From the NCBI GenBank assembly GCA_041946965.1, contig JBHGBM010000002.1, positions 62,001 through 126,000 on the forward strand: a stretch of DNA of 64,000 nucleotides. The letters run 5' to 3'. The notes beneath the pieces are model-generated. The model did no database searches, was not told the origin of the DNA, and saw nothing but the letters and a program-made list of their open reading frames with translations. This document shows positions 9,201 to 16,962 of this stretch, piece after piece. Position numbers and translations under genes: made by a program. Positions within the stretch are counted from its first letter, which is position 1. Every line of letters starts with the position of its first letter. The stretch comes from JBHGBM01 sp041946965 (GTDB taxonomy: Bacteria; Acidobacteriota; Terriglobia; Bryobacterales; Bryobacteraceae).

Positions 9201-9457
9201 TGCTCCGGAAATACGGTGAGGTACGGCAGGAGTTGCTCCCGGGAGCCCAGCTCATTCAGGTTGACGATGCTCCCCGTCTGAAGCCCCTGCTCCACTTGAG
9301 CGAAGGCGTTGGTCTTGGCTCTGTAAACCAGCGCGAGGCCGGCGGCCAGCATCGCCGAGATCGCGAGCATCCAGACGGCCTCCGCGGACCGCCACGCACG
9401 CGTACCGTAGCGCGGCGCGGCGGCGCGCTCCACGGCCCGGCTGCGCGTCACCGCCAC
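6206..9457 (-). CDS. RodA/FtsW (SEDS) glycan polymerase fused to class B penicillin-binding protein
   Basis: One 1083-residue membrane protein containing both halves of a peptidoglycan synthase. After a first membrane segment (about 28-48) and an external stretch of about 100 residues, the SEDS domain spans about 155-565; its conserved AAHTDLVLSALGEEWG keeps the catalytic Asp (Asp450), and GIVTPFLSYGRSAMLANF is the usual C-terminal block. A short cytoplasmic linker leads to a new membrane helix (about 577-597) and then a class B PBP: GAIYDRNG (about 624), SxxK as STFK at 831-834, SxN as SCN (about 890), and KTG at 1023-1025. So glycosyltransferase and transpeptidase are both predicted active. 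Normally these are separate genes (rodA with pbpA/mrdA, ftsW with ftsI). Start overlaps the kinase gene by 10 bases; stop overlaps the FHA start. Confidence 0.95.
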   Translation of the reverse strand: MAVTRSRAVERAAAPRYGTRAWRSAEAVWMLAISAMLAAGLALVYRAKTNAFAQVEQGLQTGSIVNLNELGSREQLLPYLTVFPEQAERQFAARQIYYSSGGLRNVGAIARLRVTADQARRTRGLSSLVKRMGPADSIPLLTGEQFRLLKPAFVVRRPGQFTRAFATWTAVFFAALWLVHVYWSVRGVRGDLTLLPAAMLLSGVGYILMLSLRDPVRDTMLFTDFAQGVAGGGLLLAALSAVDWERAAGRLSFVPLAGSFVLSVLLIVFGSGPGTSDAKVNLFGFQPVEVIRLLLVLFLAGYFARRWDVLRHVRETRPALAKWGMPPVEYTFPVFASVALSLVFFFLQKDLGPALVFACLFLALYGVARAGVLVPLAGFALMAAGFAFGYWIGFPRTVSERVAMWLSPWDNLARGGDQLAHSLWAFATGGLTGSGPGRGEPQVVPAAHTDLVLSALGEEWGCLGLLAVFAVYAFVVYRAGRIALRARTDYEFFLAAGLTASLAVQTLFIAGGALGVFPLSGIVTPFLSYGRSAMLANFALLAMLMAVSRNPGTQERNAPFAAPVKWAGIVFGGLAAAIALKAAYVQVARDAAVMGRGTLVVQADGARRFQYNPRFLDLMREIPKGAIYDRNGLPLATSSWEELEKHRAEYAALGIDLARCCRKTDARHYPLGGLMFDLVGDLRTRARWGAPNSSFVERDSATRLRGYDDRPTLVEVKNPTTGNMDRVVRYDYRELLPLLRHRYEPNHPAVRRVLDRPRDVRMSIDARLQLRAAQILERQLRAAGREKGAIVIMDPATGDLLASASLPAPATEEQQAAALDRARYGLYPPGSTFKMVTAMAALRKNPQSWRNTHTCVRLPDGRVGAFLKGSSRPIRDDVMDAAPHGAIAMERGLIVSCNAYFAQLGTYDVGAQALFDTGSLLGITMGTPNTARQLGKALAQSAYGQGQVVASPFQMARAAAVVANGGMMPFGRWVTDESNDRTREPVPVLTPENAALLGRFLREAVTSGTGRRAAGAIVPIAGKTGTAELANAPSHAWFAGFAPYGGERKIAFAILVENGQYGGTNAAPAAVDLVAAAREAGLL

Positions 9458-11322
9458 AGCGCTGCGGCTCCTTCCGGCGCCGGTGCGGGTTGAGGATTAC
9501 GAATCGCTTCCAGGCGGGTTTCGACCTCCACCAGGCTGTTCTGCACGCGCACGATGCTGGCGGTTGCATCGCCATACGGCGCGATGCTCTGGTACATGTC
9601 GAGCGCGCGCCGGTAGTCGTCGGCCGCGCGCTTGATCTGATCCTCCTCCTGCGGCAGGTCGCGGATATTCCGGGAATCCCACCACAGGCGGTCGGCGCGG
9701 TCGCGATAGCCGTCCGCAAGCTGCGCCTTCTCGCGGTTCCCCAGCCTATGGCCGCGGCGCTCGGCCTGTTGCAGCGCCTCGTAAGCCTTATCGATGTCGC
9801 GCAGCCCGTACACATACACGCGCGCCAGCCCAAGCTGCGGGTCGGGCGAGCGCCGCATGAGCTGCTGCGCCTCGTTGAACTTCTGCACCGCCTCGTTCAG
9901 CACCGCCGCATTGCGCTTGACCGTGCCGGTGATGCGCGCGATGTGCCCCTCGCACAGCCGCAGCCTGCCGCGTATTTCATCGTCGCCCGGATTGAGCAGG
10001 AGCGCCCGCGCCAGGTAAGTGCGCGCGCGCCTCCAATCGTTTTCGTACACTGTTTGCCCTTCACCGGCCCGGTACGCCGTGATCACGCGATCGGCCGCAC
10101 CCATCAGCCGGCTCTTCACGGAGTGACGCGGGCTGTACAACAGTAAGGACGTAGAATGGCCCTTGGAAAGTTCGTCCCATGCGGCCCAGATCTGGTCGGG
10201 GCCGGTCAGTTCCTCGGCCTCGACGCGGCGGGCGAACTCGCGCCCTCGCCGCCACAGCAGGTAGCCCGTGGCGGCCTCGTAGACCATGTACAGCAGGAAC
10301 CCGAGAAACAGGTATCCGATCGCGCGCCGCAGGTTGCGCCGTGCCGGGCCCGCCGGCGTACGAGGAGGCGCGGCGGCGGGCCGCGTGGTGCGGCGGGTAT
10401 CGGCGGCGTCGTCTTCCTCGCGGCGGGTGGTGCGGCGCGTGGCATCCAGGTCGTCCCCGGACGCGCCCACTGCCCGGCCTTCGCGCACCGCGGCCAGATC
10501 CATGCACAACTCGCGGGCGCTGGCGTAACGCTGCGCGGCCTCGGGAGCCAGCGCCTTCGCCACGATGCGCCGCAGTTCGGAGGGGCAATGGCCGGGCAGC
10601 GGCGGCGGCGCCTCGCGCGAGCGGATCATCCGCTCCAGCTTCTCGGTGGTTTCCGACTGGAACGGCTGTGTACCCGCCAGCATCTCGTACAGGACCACGC
10701 CGAGCGACCACAGATCCGAGTGCTGGTCCACGTCGCCGGTGTCCAGCCGCTCCGGCGATGCGTACGGAACGCTGCCAAACTCGTTGCGTGTGAGCCGGCG
10801 CGAGAGCGAAAGCGCCTTGGCGATGCCGAAATCCAGCACGCGCACACCGCCGCCCGGCTCCACGCGGATGTTGCGCGGCTTGATGTCGCCGTGCACGACA
10901 CCGTGGTAGTCCTTGCCGTCGACCTGCACGTCGAGCGTGTGGGAGTGGTCGAGCGTTTCGCAGATGGCCGAGGCGATCTCCGCCGCGCGCAGCGGCGGCA
11001 GCGGCCCGCGCTTGATGGCCGCGGAGAGGTCCTCGCCCTCCACATATTCCATGGATACGAAGAAGTAGCCGTCCGCATCGTCGGTCTCATAGATCTTCAC
11101 GACGTGCGGATCGATGGCCGCAAGACGCGCCTGAAGCGCCGCGCCGCGCCGCTCGGCGTCGATCGAGTCGCGCGTGTCCGCATCGCAAGAGTGCTCGATC
11201 ACCTTGAGCGCGACACGCTCGCCGCTGTCGGGATCGCGCGCCAGGTACACGTCGGCCATGCCCCCGCGGCCGAGCTTTTCCAGAATCTCGAAGCGGCCGA
11301 GCTTGCGATTGGCGGGGCCCAT
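9448..11322 (-). CDS. Transmembrane Ser/Thr protein kinase with external TPR-like region
   Basis: 624 residues. Kinase domain about 8-270: glycine loop LGRGGMADVYLA, ATP-binding VALKVIEH, catalytic loop HGDIKPRNIRV and DFGIAKAL, APE-like YASPERLD. The catalytic loop has HGD where most Hanks kinases have HRD, so it is a non-RD kinase and may not depend on activation-loop phosphorylation. A Thr/Arg-rich linker with many DDxxTRRTTR-like stretches (about 285-325) offers phosphorylation sites. One membrane helix (about 331-352) is followed by an external region of helical TPR-like repeats instead of PASTA domains. The ATG follows the PP2C stop directly (TAG then ATG). Confidence 0.93.
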   Translation of the reverse strand: MGPANRKLGRFEILEKLGRGGMADVYLARDPDSGERVALKVIEHSCDADTRDSIDAERRGAALQARLAAIDPHVVKIYETDDADGYFFVSMEYVEGEDLSAAIKRGPLPPLRAAEIASAICETLDHSHTLDVQVDGKDYHGVVHGDIKPRNIRVEPGGGVRVLDFGIAKALSLSRRLTRNEFGSVPYASPERLDTGDVDQHSDLWSLGVVLYEMLAGTQPFQSETTEKLERMIRSREAPPPLPGHCPSELRRIVAKALAPEAAQRYASARELCMDLAAVREGRAVGASGDDLDATRRTTRREEDDAADTRRTTRPAAAPPRTPAGPARRNLRRAIGYLFLGFLLYMVYEAATGYLLWRRGREFARRVEAEELTGPDQIWAAWDELSKGHSTSLLLYSPRHSVKSRLMGAADRVITAYRAGEGQTVYENDWRRARTYLARALLLNPGDDEIRGRLRLCEGHIARITGTVKRNAAVLNEAVQKFNEAQQLMRRSPDPQLGLARVYVYGLRDIDKAYEALQQAERRGHRLGNREKAQLADGYRDRADRLWWDSRNIRDLPQEEDQIKRAADDYRRALDMYQSIAPYGDATASIVRVQNSLVEVETRLEAIRNPQPAPAPEGAAALWR

Positions 11323-12798
11323 CTAGCGCCGCCCCCGCAGGAAGAAATTGAACTTGGCAATCTGCGCGGCGTCGGCCCCGGTCACCGCCGCCGGCGAATC
11401 GAACACGTTGCCGGTGAACGCGGGCCGCGCGGCATCACGCACCACCACCGCGGGACGCTTGCCGTTCACCAGCGCATTGTGGGATACGACCGGGGCACCC
11501 GCGCCGCCGATGATCAAGCCGGCGCCGCAATCGTGTATGGAGTTGCCGCGCAGCACGGGGCGGCTGCCGCCGCGGATCTCCATACCGGCCTCCGGGCCGG
11601 CGATCTCCAGGCCGTCAATTTCCACGTCCGCATCCTCGATAAGCACGCCTGCGGCCATTCGCTCGTCCGCCAGGATGCGGAACCCGCTCAACCGCGCATC
11701 GCGCACGCCCTGCGCCATGACGGCAACGGGCGGATCCACGGGCGGCGTGCGCAGGATCGCCCCTCCGGGCACGCGGCTGCGCACGGCCACGCCGCTCTTC
11801 ATCCGGATCTGCTCGCGAAACTCTCCGGCCAGCACCTCGACCGTGTCACCCGGCCGCGCCTTCGCCACGGCATCCGCAATCGCCGCGAACGGCTGCCCCG
11901 CGCCCACCACTAACACCTGCTCCGGCGGGGGCGAAGCGGGCGGCCTCCCGTACCGGAAATACAGCAGCGCGGCAATCGCCAGCGCCGCCGAGAAGCCATA
12001 CAGGAACATCGCGCCGCGGCCGGTGAACATGCCGGGCGCCCCGGCGCGGCGCGGGCCGAAGCGCTCTCCCGCCACCAGCACGACGCTGACGTTGTCCTTG
12101 CCCCCCTCGCGGTTCGCCGCCCCGATCAGCGCGCGCACCGCGGCGCACGGATCGCCCGCGTGCCGCGCCACGGTGCGCCCGATCTCGGCGGAAGTGACCA
12201 TGTCGCTCAGGCCATCGCTGCACAGCAGCAGCGCGGCGTCGGATTCAAACGGGATGCGCACCGTCTCGATGAAACCGTCATCGTCGGGCGCATGTTCTTC
12301 CGAACCCACATCGCGATAGACTTCGTTGCGGCGCGGGTGCCGCATGGCCTCGGCTTCGCTGAGCTCCCGTGCGTCCTCCCGCACGCCCACCGGCGAGTGA
12401 TCGTGCGTGATCTTTTCGATGGTCCCGCGGCGCAGCTTATAAAGCCGCGAATCGCCCACGTGGCCGATCACCGCGGAACCGTCATCCACCACCGCCACCG
12501 TCAGCACGCACGCCATGCCCGCCCATTCGGGATGCGCGCGCGCCTCGCGCAGGATCTCATTATTGGCAACCGTGATGGCCTCGCGGATGCGTTCCTCGAG
12601 GCTGCCGGTCTGCCGCTCGAGCCGCCCGCGGATGCGCTCCACCGCGATCTCGGCGGCTTTCTCGCCCGCGGCCTGCCCCCCCACGCCGTCCACTACCAAG
12701 AAAATGCCACGTTCCGTGTCTATCCAGACACGGTCCTCGTTGTTGGTCCGCACGCGCCCGGGGTCGCTCGCCGAGGCGCATCGCAGCATGCGCTTCAT
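11323..12798 (-). CDS. PP2C phosphatase with transmembrane helix and external beta-helix domain
   Basis: 491 residues. Residues 1-240 are a PPM/PP2C Ser/Thr phosphatase like Stp/PstP: RTNNEDR, LVVDGVGGQAAGE, GHVGDSRLYKL, LLCSDGLSDM and KDNVSVVLVA carry the metal-binding acids. One membrane helix follows (about 262-282), then about 190 residues of short repeats (for example GVLIEDADVEIDGLEIAG, PVLRGNSIHDCGAGLIIGG, PVVSHNALVNGK) typical of a right-handed beta-helix of the NosD/DUF1565 kind. Such folds usually bind or cut carbohydrate, so the external part may sense cell-wall glycans; that is inference. It would reverse the neighbouring kinase. Start overlaps the FHA stop (ATGA). Confidence 0.92.
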   Translation of the reverse strand: MKRMLRCASASDPGRVRTNNEDRVWIDTERGIFLVVDGVGGQAAGEKAAEIAVERIRGRLERQTGSLEERIREAITVANNEILREARAHPEWAGMACVLTVAVVDDGSAVIGHVGDSRLYKLRRGTIEKITHDHSPVGVREDARELSEAEAMRHPRRNEVYRDVGSEEHAPDDDGFIETVRIPFESDAALLLCSDGLSDMVTSAEIGRTVARHAGDPCAAVRALIGAANREGGKDNVSVVLVAGERFGPRRAGAPGMFTGRGAMFLYGFSAALAIAALLYFRYGRPPASPPPEQVLVVGAGQPFAAIADAVAKARPGDTVEVLAGEFREQIRMKSGVAVRSRVPGGAILRTPPVDPPVAVMAQGVRDARLSGFRILADERMAAGVLIEDADVEIDGLEIAGPEAGMEIRGGSRPVLRGNSIHDCGAGLIIGGAGAPVVSHNALVNGKRPAVVVRDAARPAFTGNVFDSPAAVTGADAAQIAKFNFFLRGRR

Positions 12799-13631
12799 GG
12801 CCGTCCGGCCGCCCGGAATTCGAGAAACACCACGTCCGCCAACCCGATACGGGCTTCCGAGGGCAATTCCACTTCCACATTGCGATCCTGCTTCTCGGGC
12901 CCGGAATAGTCCACCGAGGGCGGCGCCTTTTCACCGTTTATGGTGGTGCCGAGCCGGCTCATGTCCTTCAGGAAGAACTTGCCGGATTGCGGGTCGCGGC
13001 GCAGGCGCGCGTGCTCGCGCGAAACGTCGGGCAGCGTGTCGAGCTTCAGGTCCGTCCAGTAATTGCGCCCGCCGCGGCCGATCACGATCTGGTTCTTGGT
13101 CATGCGGTAGGTCTGCCGGCCGCCGTTGTCCTCGTACTCGATGGTGGCGAAGACGCCGCCCTCGGCCTTCTCTTCATACTTCTGCGAGCTGGTTTCCACG
13201 CCGCTCATGCGGCGCGTGGCGATGCGCTTGGTCATGCTCCCGGCGCCGTACTCGGCGCGCGCGGGCACCGCCAGCTCGGAGTAGATGACCACGTCGCCCG
13301 GCCGCACGTCTTCGTCCGTGTTCTCGAAAAACTCCACCCGCCAGCCGGCCGCCGGAGGCTCGATCTTCGGCCCGCGCTCGAAGAGCTTGCGAATGCCGCC
13401 GCGGTTGAGGCGTGCGACCTCTTCATCGAGCGCGCGCGAAGCCTCCTCCACGATCCGCGGCAGGATGCCCCGCAGCCGCTCCAGGTCTTCGCGGTGCAGG
13501 TAAACCGTGTAGATGGCGGGCGCGAGCGCCGAGCGGTGCATCGGCTCCAGCCCTTCCCGCATGTTGCGCACAATTTCGAGGATGATATCCCGCGCCGTCG
13601 CGGTCCCGGCGCCGCCTTTCAGGCCGTCCAT
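12795..13631 (-). CDS. FHA-domain protein, first gene of the kinase/cell-wall unit
   Basis: 278 residues, soluble. An N-terminal helical part (about 12-70, ending YTVYLHREDLERLRG ...) weakly recalls the DUF3662 domain of FhaA-type proteins. The FHA domain is about 180-275: IVIGRGG, DVSREHARL, FFLKDMSRLGTTING and the closing IGLADVVFLEF. Basic and Thr/Ser-rich residues around 125-150 (KRIATRRMSGVETSSQKYEEK) could be kinase targets. It leads the minus-strand unit. The divergent dehydratase gene starts only 42 bases away, so the promoters of the two must overlap. A TAAAAT box lies 15 bases before the ATG. Confidence 0.85.
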   Translation of the reverse strand: MDGLKGGAGTATARDIILEIVRNMREGLEPMHRSALAPAIYTVYLHREDLERLRGILPRIVEEASRALDEEVARLNRGGIRKLFERGPKIEPPAAGWRVEFFENTDEDVRPGDVVIYSELAVPARAEYGAGSMTKRIATRRMSGVETSSQKYEEKAEGGVFATIEYEDNGGRQTYRMTKNQIVIGRGGRNYWTDLKLDTLPDVSREHARLRRDPQSGKFFLKDMSRLGTTINGEKAPPSVDYSGPEKQDRNVEVELPSEARIGLADVVFLEFRAAGRP

Positions 13632-13635
13632 GTCG

Positions 13636-13664
13636 TTGATAAGTCGATTTTACCAAGCTACACT
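13636..13664 (+). promoter_or_regulatory. Sigma-70 type promoter of the enolase-superfamily gene
   Basis: TTGATA at 13636-13641, a 17-base spacer and TACACT at 13659-13664. The TACACT box is only 9 bases before the ATG at 13674, so the leader would be about 2-3 bases long. It lies inside the 42-base gap to the divergent FHA gene. Confidence 0.55.
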
Positions 13665-13673
13665 GGCGGGATT

Positions 13674-14909
13674 ATGCAACGCCGCGATTTCCTCGAAGGC
13701 GGATTCCTCGCCATGCCGCTGGCCCCGCAAGCCATGGCCGAGCCGCGTTACACGGGCAAGCCCGCGCTCAAAATCACGGACATCGTTCCCACGCTGGTGG
13801 GAGTGGGCAGCCGCAACCTTTGCTTCGTGAAGGTGCTGACCGACCAGGGCGTCACCGGCTGGGGCGAGGCGTATTCGGTGGGCCCGGACGAGGCCACCGC
13901 CGCCACCATCCGCGATTTCAAGACCTGGCTGGTGGGCAAGGACCCGCGCAACGTCGAGTACCTCTGGGCGACCATGTACAATTTCACGCGCTTCCCCGGC
14001 GGCGCGGTGATCAACGCGGCCATCAGCGGCATCGAGCACGCGCTGTGGGACGTGTCCGCCAAGGCCGCGGGACTGCCCGTGTACATGCTGCTCGGCGGCA
14101 AGTGCCGCGAGAAGGTGCGGGTATATCAGAGCGCCGGCGGCTCCACGCCCGCCGAAGCCGCCGCGAGCGCGAAACGCATCATCGTCAAATACGGCTACAC
14201 CGCCATCAAAATGGCGCCGCACCCGCCGCGTTCGCAGTCCATGCCTTACAACGCGGTGGTGCGCGCGGCCGCGGAACGCTCCGCCGCCGTGCGCGACGCG
14301 GTGGGTCCGGATATCGACATCGGCTTCGACGTCCACGCGGTGTTGTTCGAGCCGGTTCGCGCGATGCTCATGGCGGAAGCCATCAAGCCCGCGCGGCCTT
14401 TCTTCGTCGAAGAGCCCATTCGCATGGAGAACATGGACGCCCTCGCCAGCCTCAAACAGAAGATCCAGATCCCGCTGGCTACCGGCGAGTGCCTTTACAC
14501 ACGCTTCGAGTTCCGCGAGCTGCTGGCGAAGCAGGCGGCGGACATCGTGCAGCCCGATATCTGTCTGACCGGCGGCATCATGGAGCAGAAGAAGATCGCC
14601 TCCATGGCGGACTCCCATTACGTCGTGGTCGCGCCGCACAACCCCATGGGGCCGCTCGCCACCATGGTGAACGTGCACTTCGCGGCCTCCACGCCGAATT
14701 TCCTGATCCTGGAATATCACCCCGACGACGAATCGCCGCGCAAGGACCTGATCCGCGATCCCATCATGGTGAAGGACGGCTACCTGCCCATCCCCGACCA
14801 GCCCGGCTGGGGCCGCGAGGTCAACGAGGAAGCCTTCCGGCACTATCCGCCCAAACCCTGGCACCGCGGCTTCGCGTACCGCGCCGACGGCACGCCGGAT
14901 TACATTTAA
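13674..14909 (+). CDS. Mandelate racemase/enolase superfamily dehydratase, galactonate dehydratase-like
   Basis: 411 residues, probably dehydrates an acid sugar. N-terminal capping domain 20-145 and a (beta/alpha)7-beta barrel after it. Metal-ligand positions of the superfamily are visible: Asp in DIGFDVHA, Glu in FFVEEPIR, Glu in LATGECLYTR; the barrel-end base is in APHNPMGP (His). Overall it is closest to DgoD-like members, but the substrate is not provable. The first residues QRRDFLEGGFLAM look like a degenerate Tat leader (RRDFL), as in exported paralogues of this phylum. The long open frame upstream of 13674 is antisense to the FHA gene. GGCGGG precedes the ATG. Stop overlaps the symporter stop (TTAA). 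Confidence 0.88.
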   Translation: MQRRDFLEGGFLAMPLAPQAMAEPRYTGKPALKITDIVPTLVGVGSRNLCFVKVLTDQGVTGWGEAYSVGPDEATAATIRDFKTWLVGKDPRNVEYLWATMYNFTRFPGGAVINAAISGIEHALWDVSAKAAGLPVYMLLGGKCREKVRVYQSAGGSTPAEAAASAKRIIVKYGYTAIKMAPHPPRSQSMPYNAVVRAAAERSAAVRDAVGPDIDIGFDVHAVLFEPVRAMLMAEAIKPARPFFVEEPIRMENMDALASLKQKIQIPLATGECLYTRFEFRELLAKQAADIVQPDICLTGGIMEQKKIASMADSHYVVVAPHNPMGPLATMVNVHFAASTPNFLILEYHPDDESPRKDLIRDPIMVKDGYLPIPDQPGWGREVNEEAFRHYPPKPWHRGFAYRADGTPDYI

Positions 14910-16114
14910 CCGGCCCTCAATTCCCCTTCCCAGCGCGCCACCACGGCGCTCGCCAGGCAGTTGCCGAGCACATTGACCGACGTGCGCGCCATGTCCATCA
15001 GGGCGTCGATGCCGAGCAGCACCGCCACGCCCTCCATCGGCAGGTTGAACGTGCCCAGCGTGCCCGCCAGGATCACCAGCGCCGCCCGCGGCACGCCCGC
15101 CACGCCCTTGCTCGTCAGCATCAGCGTCAGCATCATCAGCAACTGCTGGCCGAGCGAAAGCTCGATGCCCGCCGCCTGCGCCACGAAAACCGACGCCAGC
15201 GAGAGGTACAGCGTGGTGCCGTCCAGGTTGAAGCTGTAGCCGGTGGGCAGCACAAATCCCACAATATGTTTGGGCACCCCGAAGCGTTCCATGTTTTCGA
15301 GCGCCAGCGGCAGCGCCGCTTCGCTCGAAGCGGTGGAGAACGCGATCACGAACGGCTCCCGCACGGCCCTGTAGAAACCACGCAGCGGCACGCGCGCGAT
15401 CGCGATCACCGCGCCCAGCACCGCCGCCACGAACAGCACCTGCGCCGCGTACATGGTGAGGATCAGCTTGCCCAGTCCGAACAGCACACTGAAACCCTTG
15501 TTCCCCACCGTGACCGCAATCGCCGCGCCCACCCCGAGCGGCGCCAGGTACATCACGTATTTCGTGTAGCGGAACATCACCTCGCCGAGCGATTCGCAGA
15601 ACCGCACCACCGGCTGCGCCTTGCTCCCGATGGCCGCGCAAGCCGCGCCGAACAGAAACGAGAAGACCACGATCTGCAACACGTCGCCGCGCGCCATGGC
15701 GTCGATGATGCTGAAGGGAAACACGTGCTCCAGCACGCCGCCCCAGGTGGTTTGCGCCTTGGGCAGCGCGGCTTCCGCCGCCGTTTGCTGCAATCGCATG
15801 CCCTCGCCGGGACGCGCCAGGTTCACCGCCGCCAGCCCGAGGAACAGCGCGATGGTGGTGACCACCTCAAAGTAGATGATCGCCTTCAGGCCGATGCGGC
15901 CCATGCGCTTCACGTCGCCGCCGCCCGCCATTCCCGCCACCAGCGTGCCGAAGATCAGCGGCGCGATGATGGACTTGATCAGCCGCAGGAAAACGGCGCT
16001 CACCGGCGCCAGCTCGCGCGCCACGCCCGGCGCCCAGGCCCCGAGCGCCACGCCCGCGGCCATGCCTATGAAGATCCACGCGGTCAGCGACGGCCGCTTC
16101 ACCGTTCCCCCCAC
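14906..16114 (-). CDS. Dicarboxylate/amino acid:cation symporter (DctA/GltP family)
   Basis: 402 residues with about eight membrane segments and the re-entrant loops of the DAACS family. The first helix (SLTAWIFIGMAAGVALG), the FLRLIKSIIAPLIFGTLVAG block, the serine-rich STASSEAALPLALENMERFGV loop, and GYSFNLDGTTLYLSLASVFVAQ with TSKGVAGVP are the family's transport core. It would import C4-dicarboxylates or acidic amino acids with protons or sodium. Start is ATG 16114, or GTG 16102 giving VKRPSLTAW; the first overlaps the end of nadK by 16 bases, so the two are one transcript. Converges with the dehydratase. Confidence 0.9.
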   Translation of the reverse strand: MGGTVKRPSLTAWIFIGMAAGVALGAWAPGVARELAPVSAVFLRLIKSIIAPLIFGTLVAGMAGGGDVKRMGRIGLKAIIYFEVVTTIALFLGLAAVNLARPGEGMRLQQTAAEAALPKAQTTWGGVLEHVFPFSIIDAMARGDVLQIVVFSFLFGAACAAIGSKAQPVVRFCESLGEVMFRYTKYVMYLAPLGVGAAIAVTVGNKGFSVLFGLGKLILTMYAAQVLFVAAVLGAVIAIARVPLRGFYRAVREPFVIAFSTASSEAALPLALENMERFGVPKHIVGFVLPTGYSFNLDGTTLYLSLASVFVAQAAGIELSLGQQLLMMLTLMLTSKGVAGVPRAALVILAGTLGTFNLPMEGVAVLLGIDALMDMARTSVNVLGNCLASAVVARWEGELRAG

Positions 16115-16962
16115 TTCAGCTTGGCCCGCAACACGTCGAAGAAGCGCATGCGCGGCGGGCGGATCAGTTGCAACGCGAAGTTCGCGCTATGGCATACCAC
16201 CCAGTCGCCGTTGCGCAGCGGCTCGCCGATCTGCCCGTCGATGGTCAGAAACACGGAGCCGTCATCGCCGTGATTGAGCACCTTCACCACGCTCGTCGCG
16301 GGCACGATCACCGGCCGGTTGGTCAGCATGTGCGGGCAGATGGGGGTCACGCAGATCGCCGGCACCGACGGAAAAATGATCGGCCCTCCCGCGGACAGCG
16401 AGTACGCGGTGGAACCCGTGGGGGTGCAGACGATCAGCCCGTCCGCCTTGTAGGCCGCCACCATCTGGGTATCGACGTAGGTGTCCAGGTCGATCATGCG
16501 CGCGATGGCGGCCTTGGTAAGCACCACGTCGTTGAGCGCGTCGTAGCTGGCCACCACTTTGTCCGCGCGCCGCACTTCGGCGTGCAGGAAGCGCCGCCGT
16601 CCCACGCGGTGCTGGCCCGTGAGCGCGCGCTCCAGCTCCGGAAAGAGCTCGTCGATGGTGATGGCCGTGAGAAAACCGAGCCCGCCCAGGTTCACCGGGA
16701 ACAGCGGGATCTCGCTCCGCCCGATGGCGCGCGCCGCGGCCAGCAGCGTGCCGTCGCCGCCCAGCACGATCACCAGGTCGCAGCCCTCCGGCACTTCGCT
16801 TCGGGGCGCTACGTCCTCGCAAGCGCCGTACGCCGCCGCCTGCTCGTCGCAGCGCACCCGTATGCCGCGCTCCTTGAGCCACGCAAACAGCCGCGGGACC
16901 AGTTCCACCGCCTCCGGCACCCCCGGCTTGGCGATCACGCCGACTGCCTTAACCTCGGGCAT
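16099..16962 (-). CDS. nadK: NAD kinase
   Basis: Phosphorylates NAD to NADP in the cytoplasm. 287 residues from ATG 16962, which starts MPEVKAVGVIAKPG and has AGGAG about 10 bases upstream; it overlaps tlyA by 14 bases. The GGDGTLL motif with the catalytic Asp, NLGGLGFLT, ALNDVVLTK and the TPTGSTAYSLSAGGPII block are all present, as is the C-terminal beta-rich half (TIDGQ, binding the second half of NAD). Length is normal. Order xseB-ispA-tlyA-nadK is a common bacterial housekeeping arrangement, here lacking dxs and recN. Confidence 0.96.
   Translation of the reverse strand: MPEVKAVGVIAKPGVPEAVELVPRLFAWLKERGIRVRCDEQAAAYGACEDVAPRSEVPEGCDLVIVLGGDGTLLAAARAIGRSEIPLFPVNLGGLGFLTAITIDELFPELERALTGQHRVGRRRFLHAEVRRADKVVASYDALNDVVLTKAAIARMIDLDTYVDTQMVAAYKADGLIVCTPTGSTAYSLSAGGPIIFPSVPAICVTPICPHMLTNRPVIVPATSVVKVLNHGDDGSVFLTIDGQIGEPLRNGDWVVCHSANFALQLIRPPRMRFFDVLRAKLKWGER

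Noticed and set aside
10156..11913. 585-residue plus-strand open frame
   Set aside because: Shadow of the kinase and PP2C genes in high-GC DNA, rich in Arg, His and Gly.
13820..16273. 817-residue plus-strand open frame
   Set aside because: Runs through the dehydratase in another frame and antisense to the symporter; no domain.
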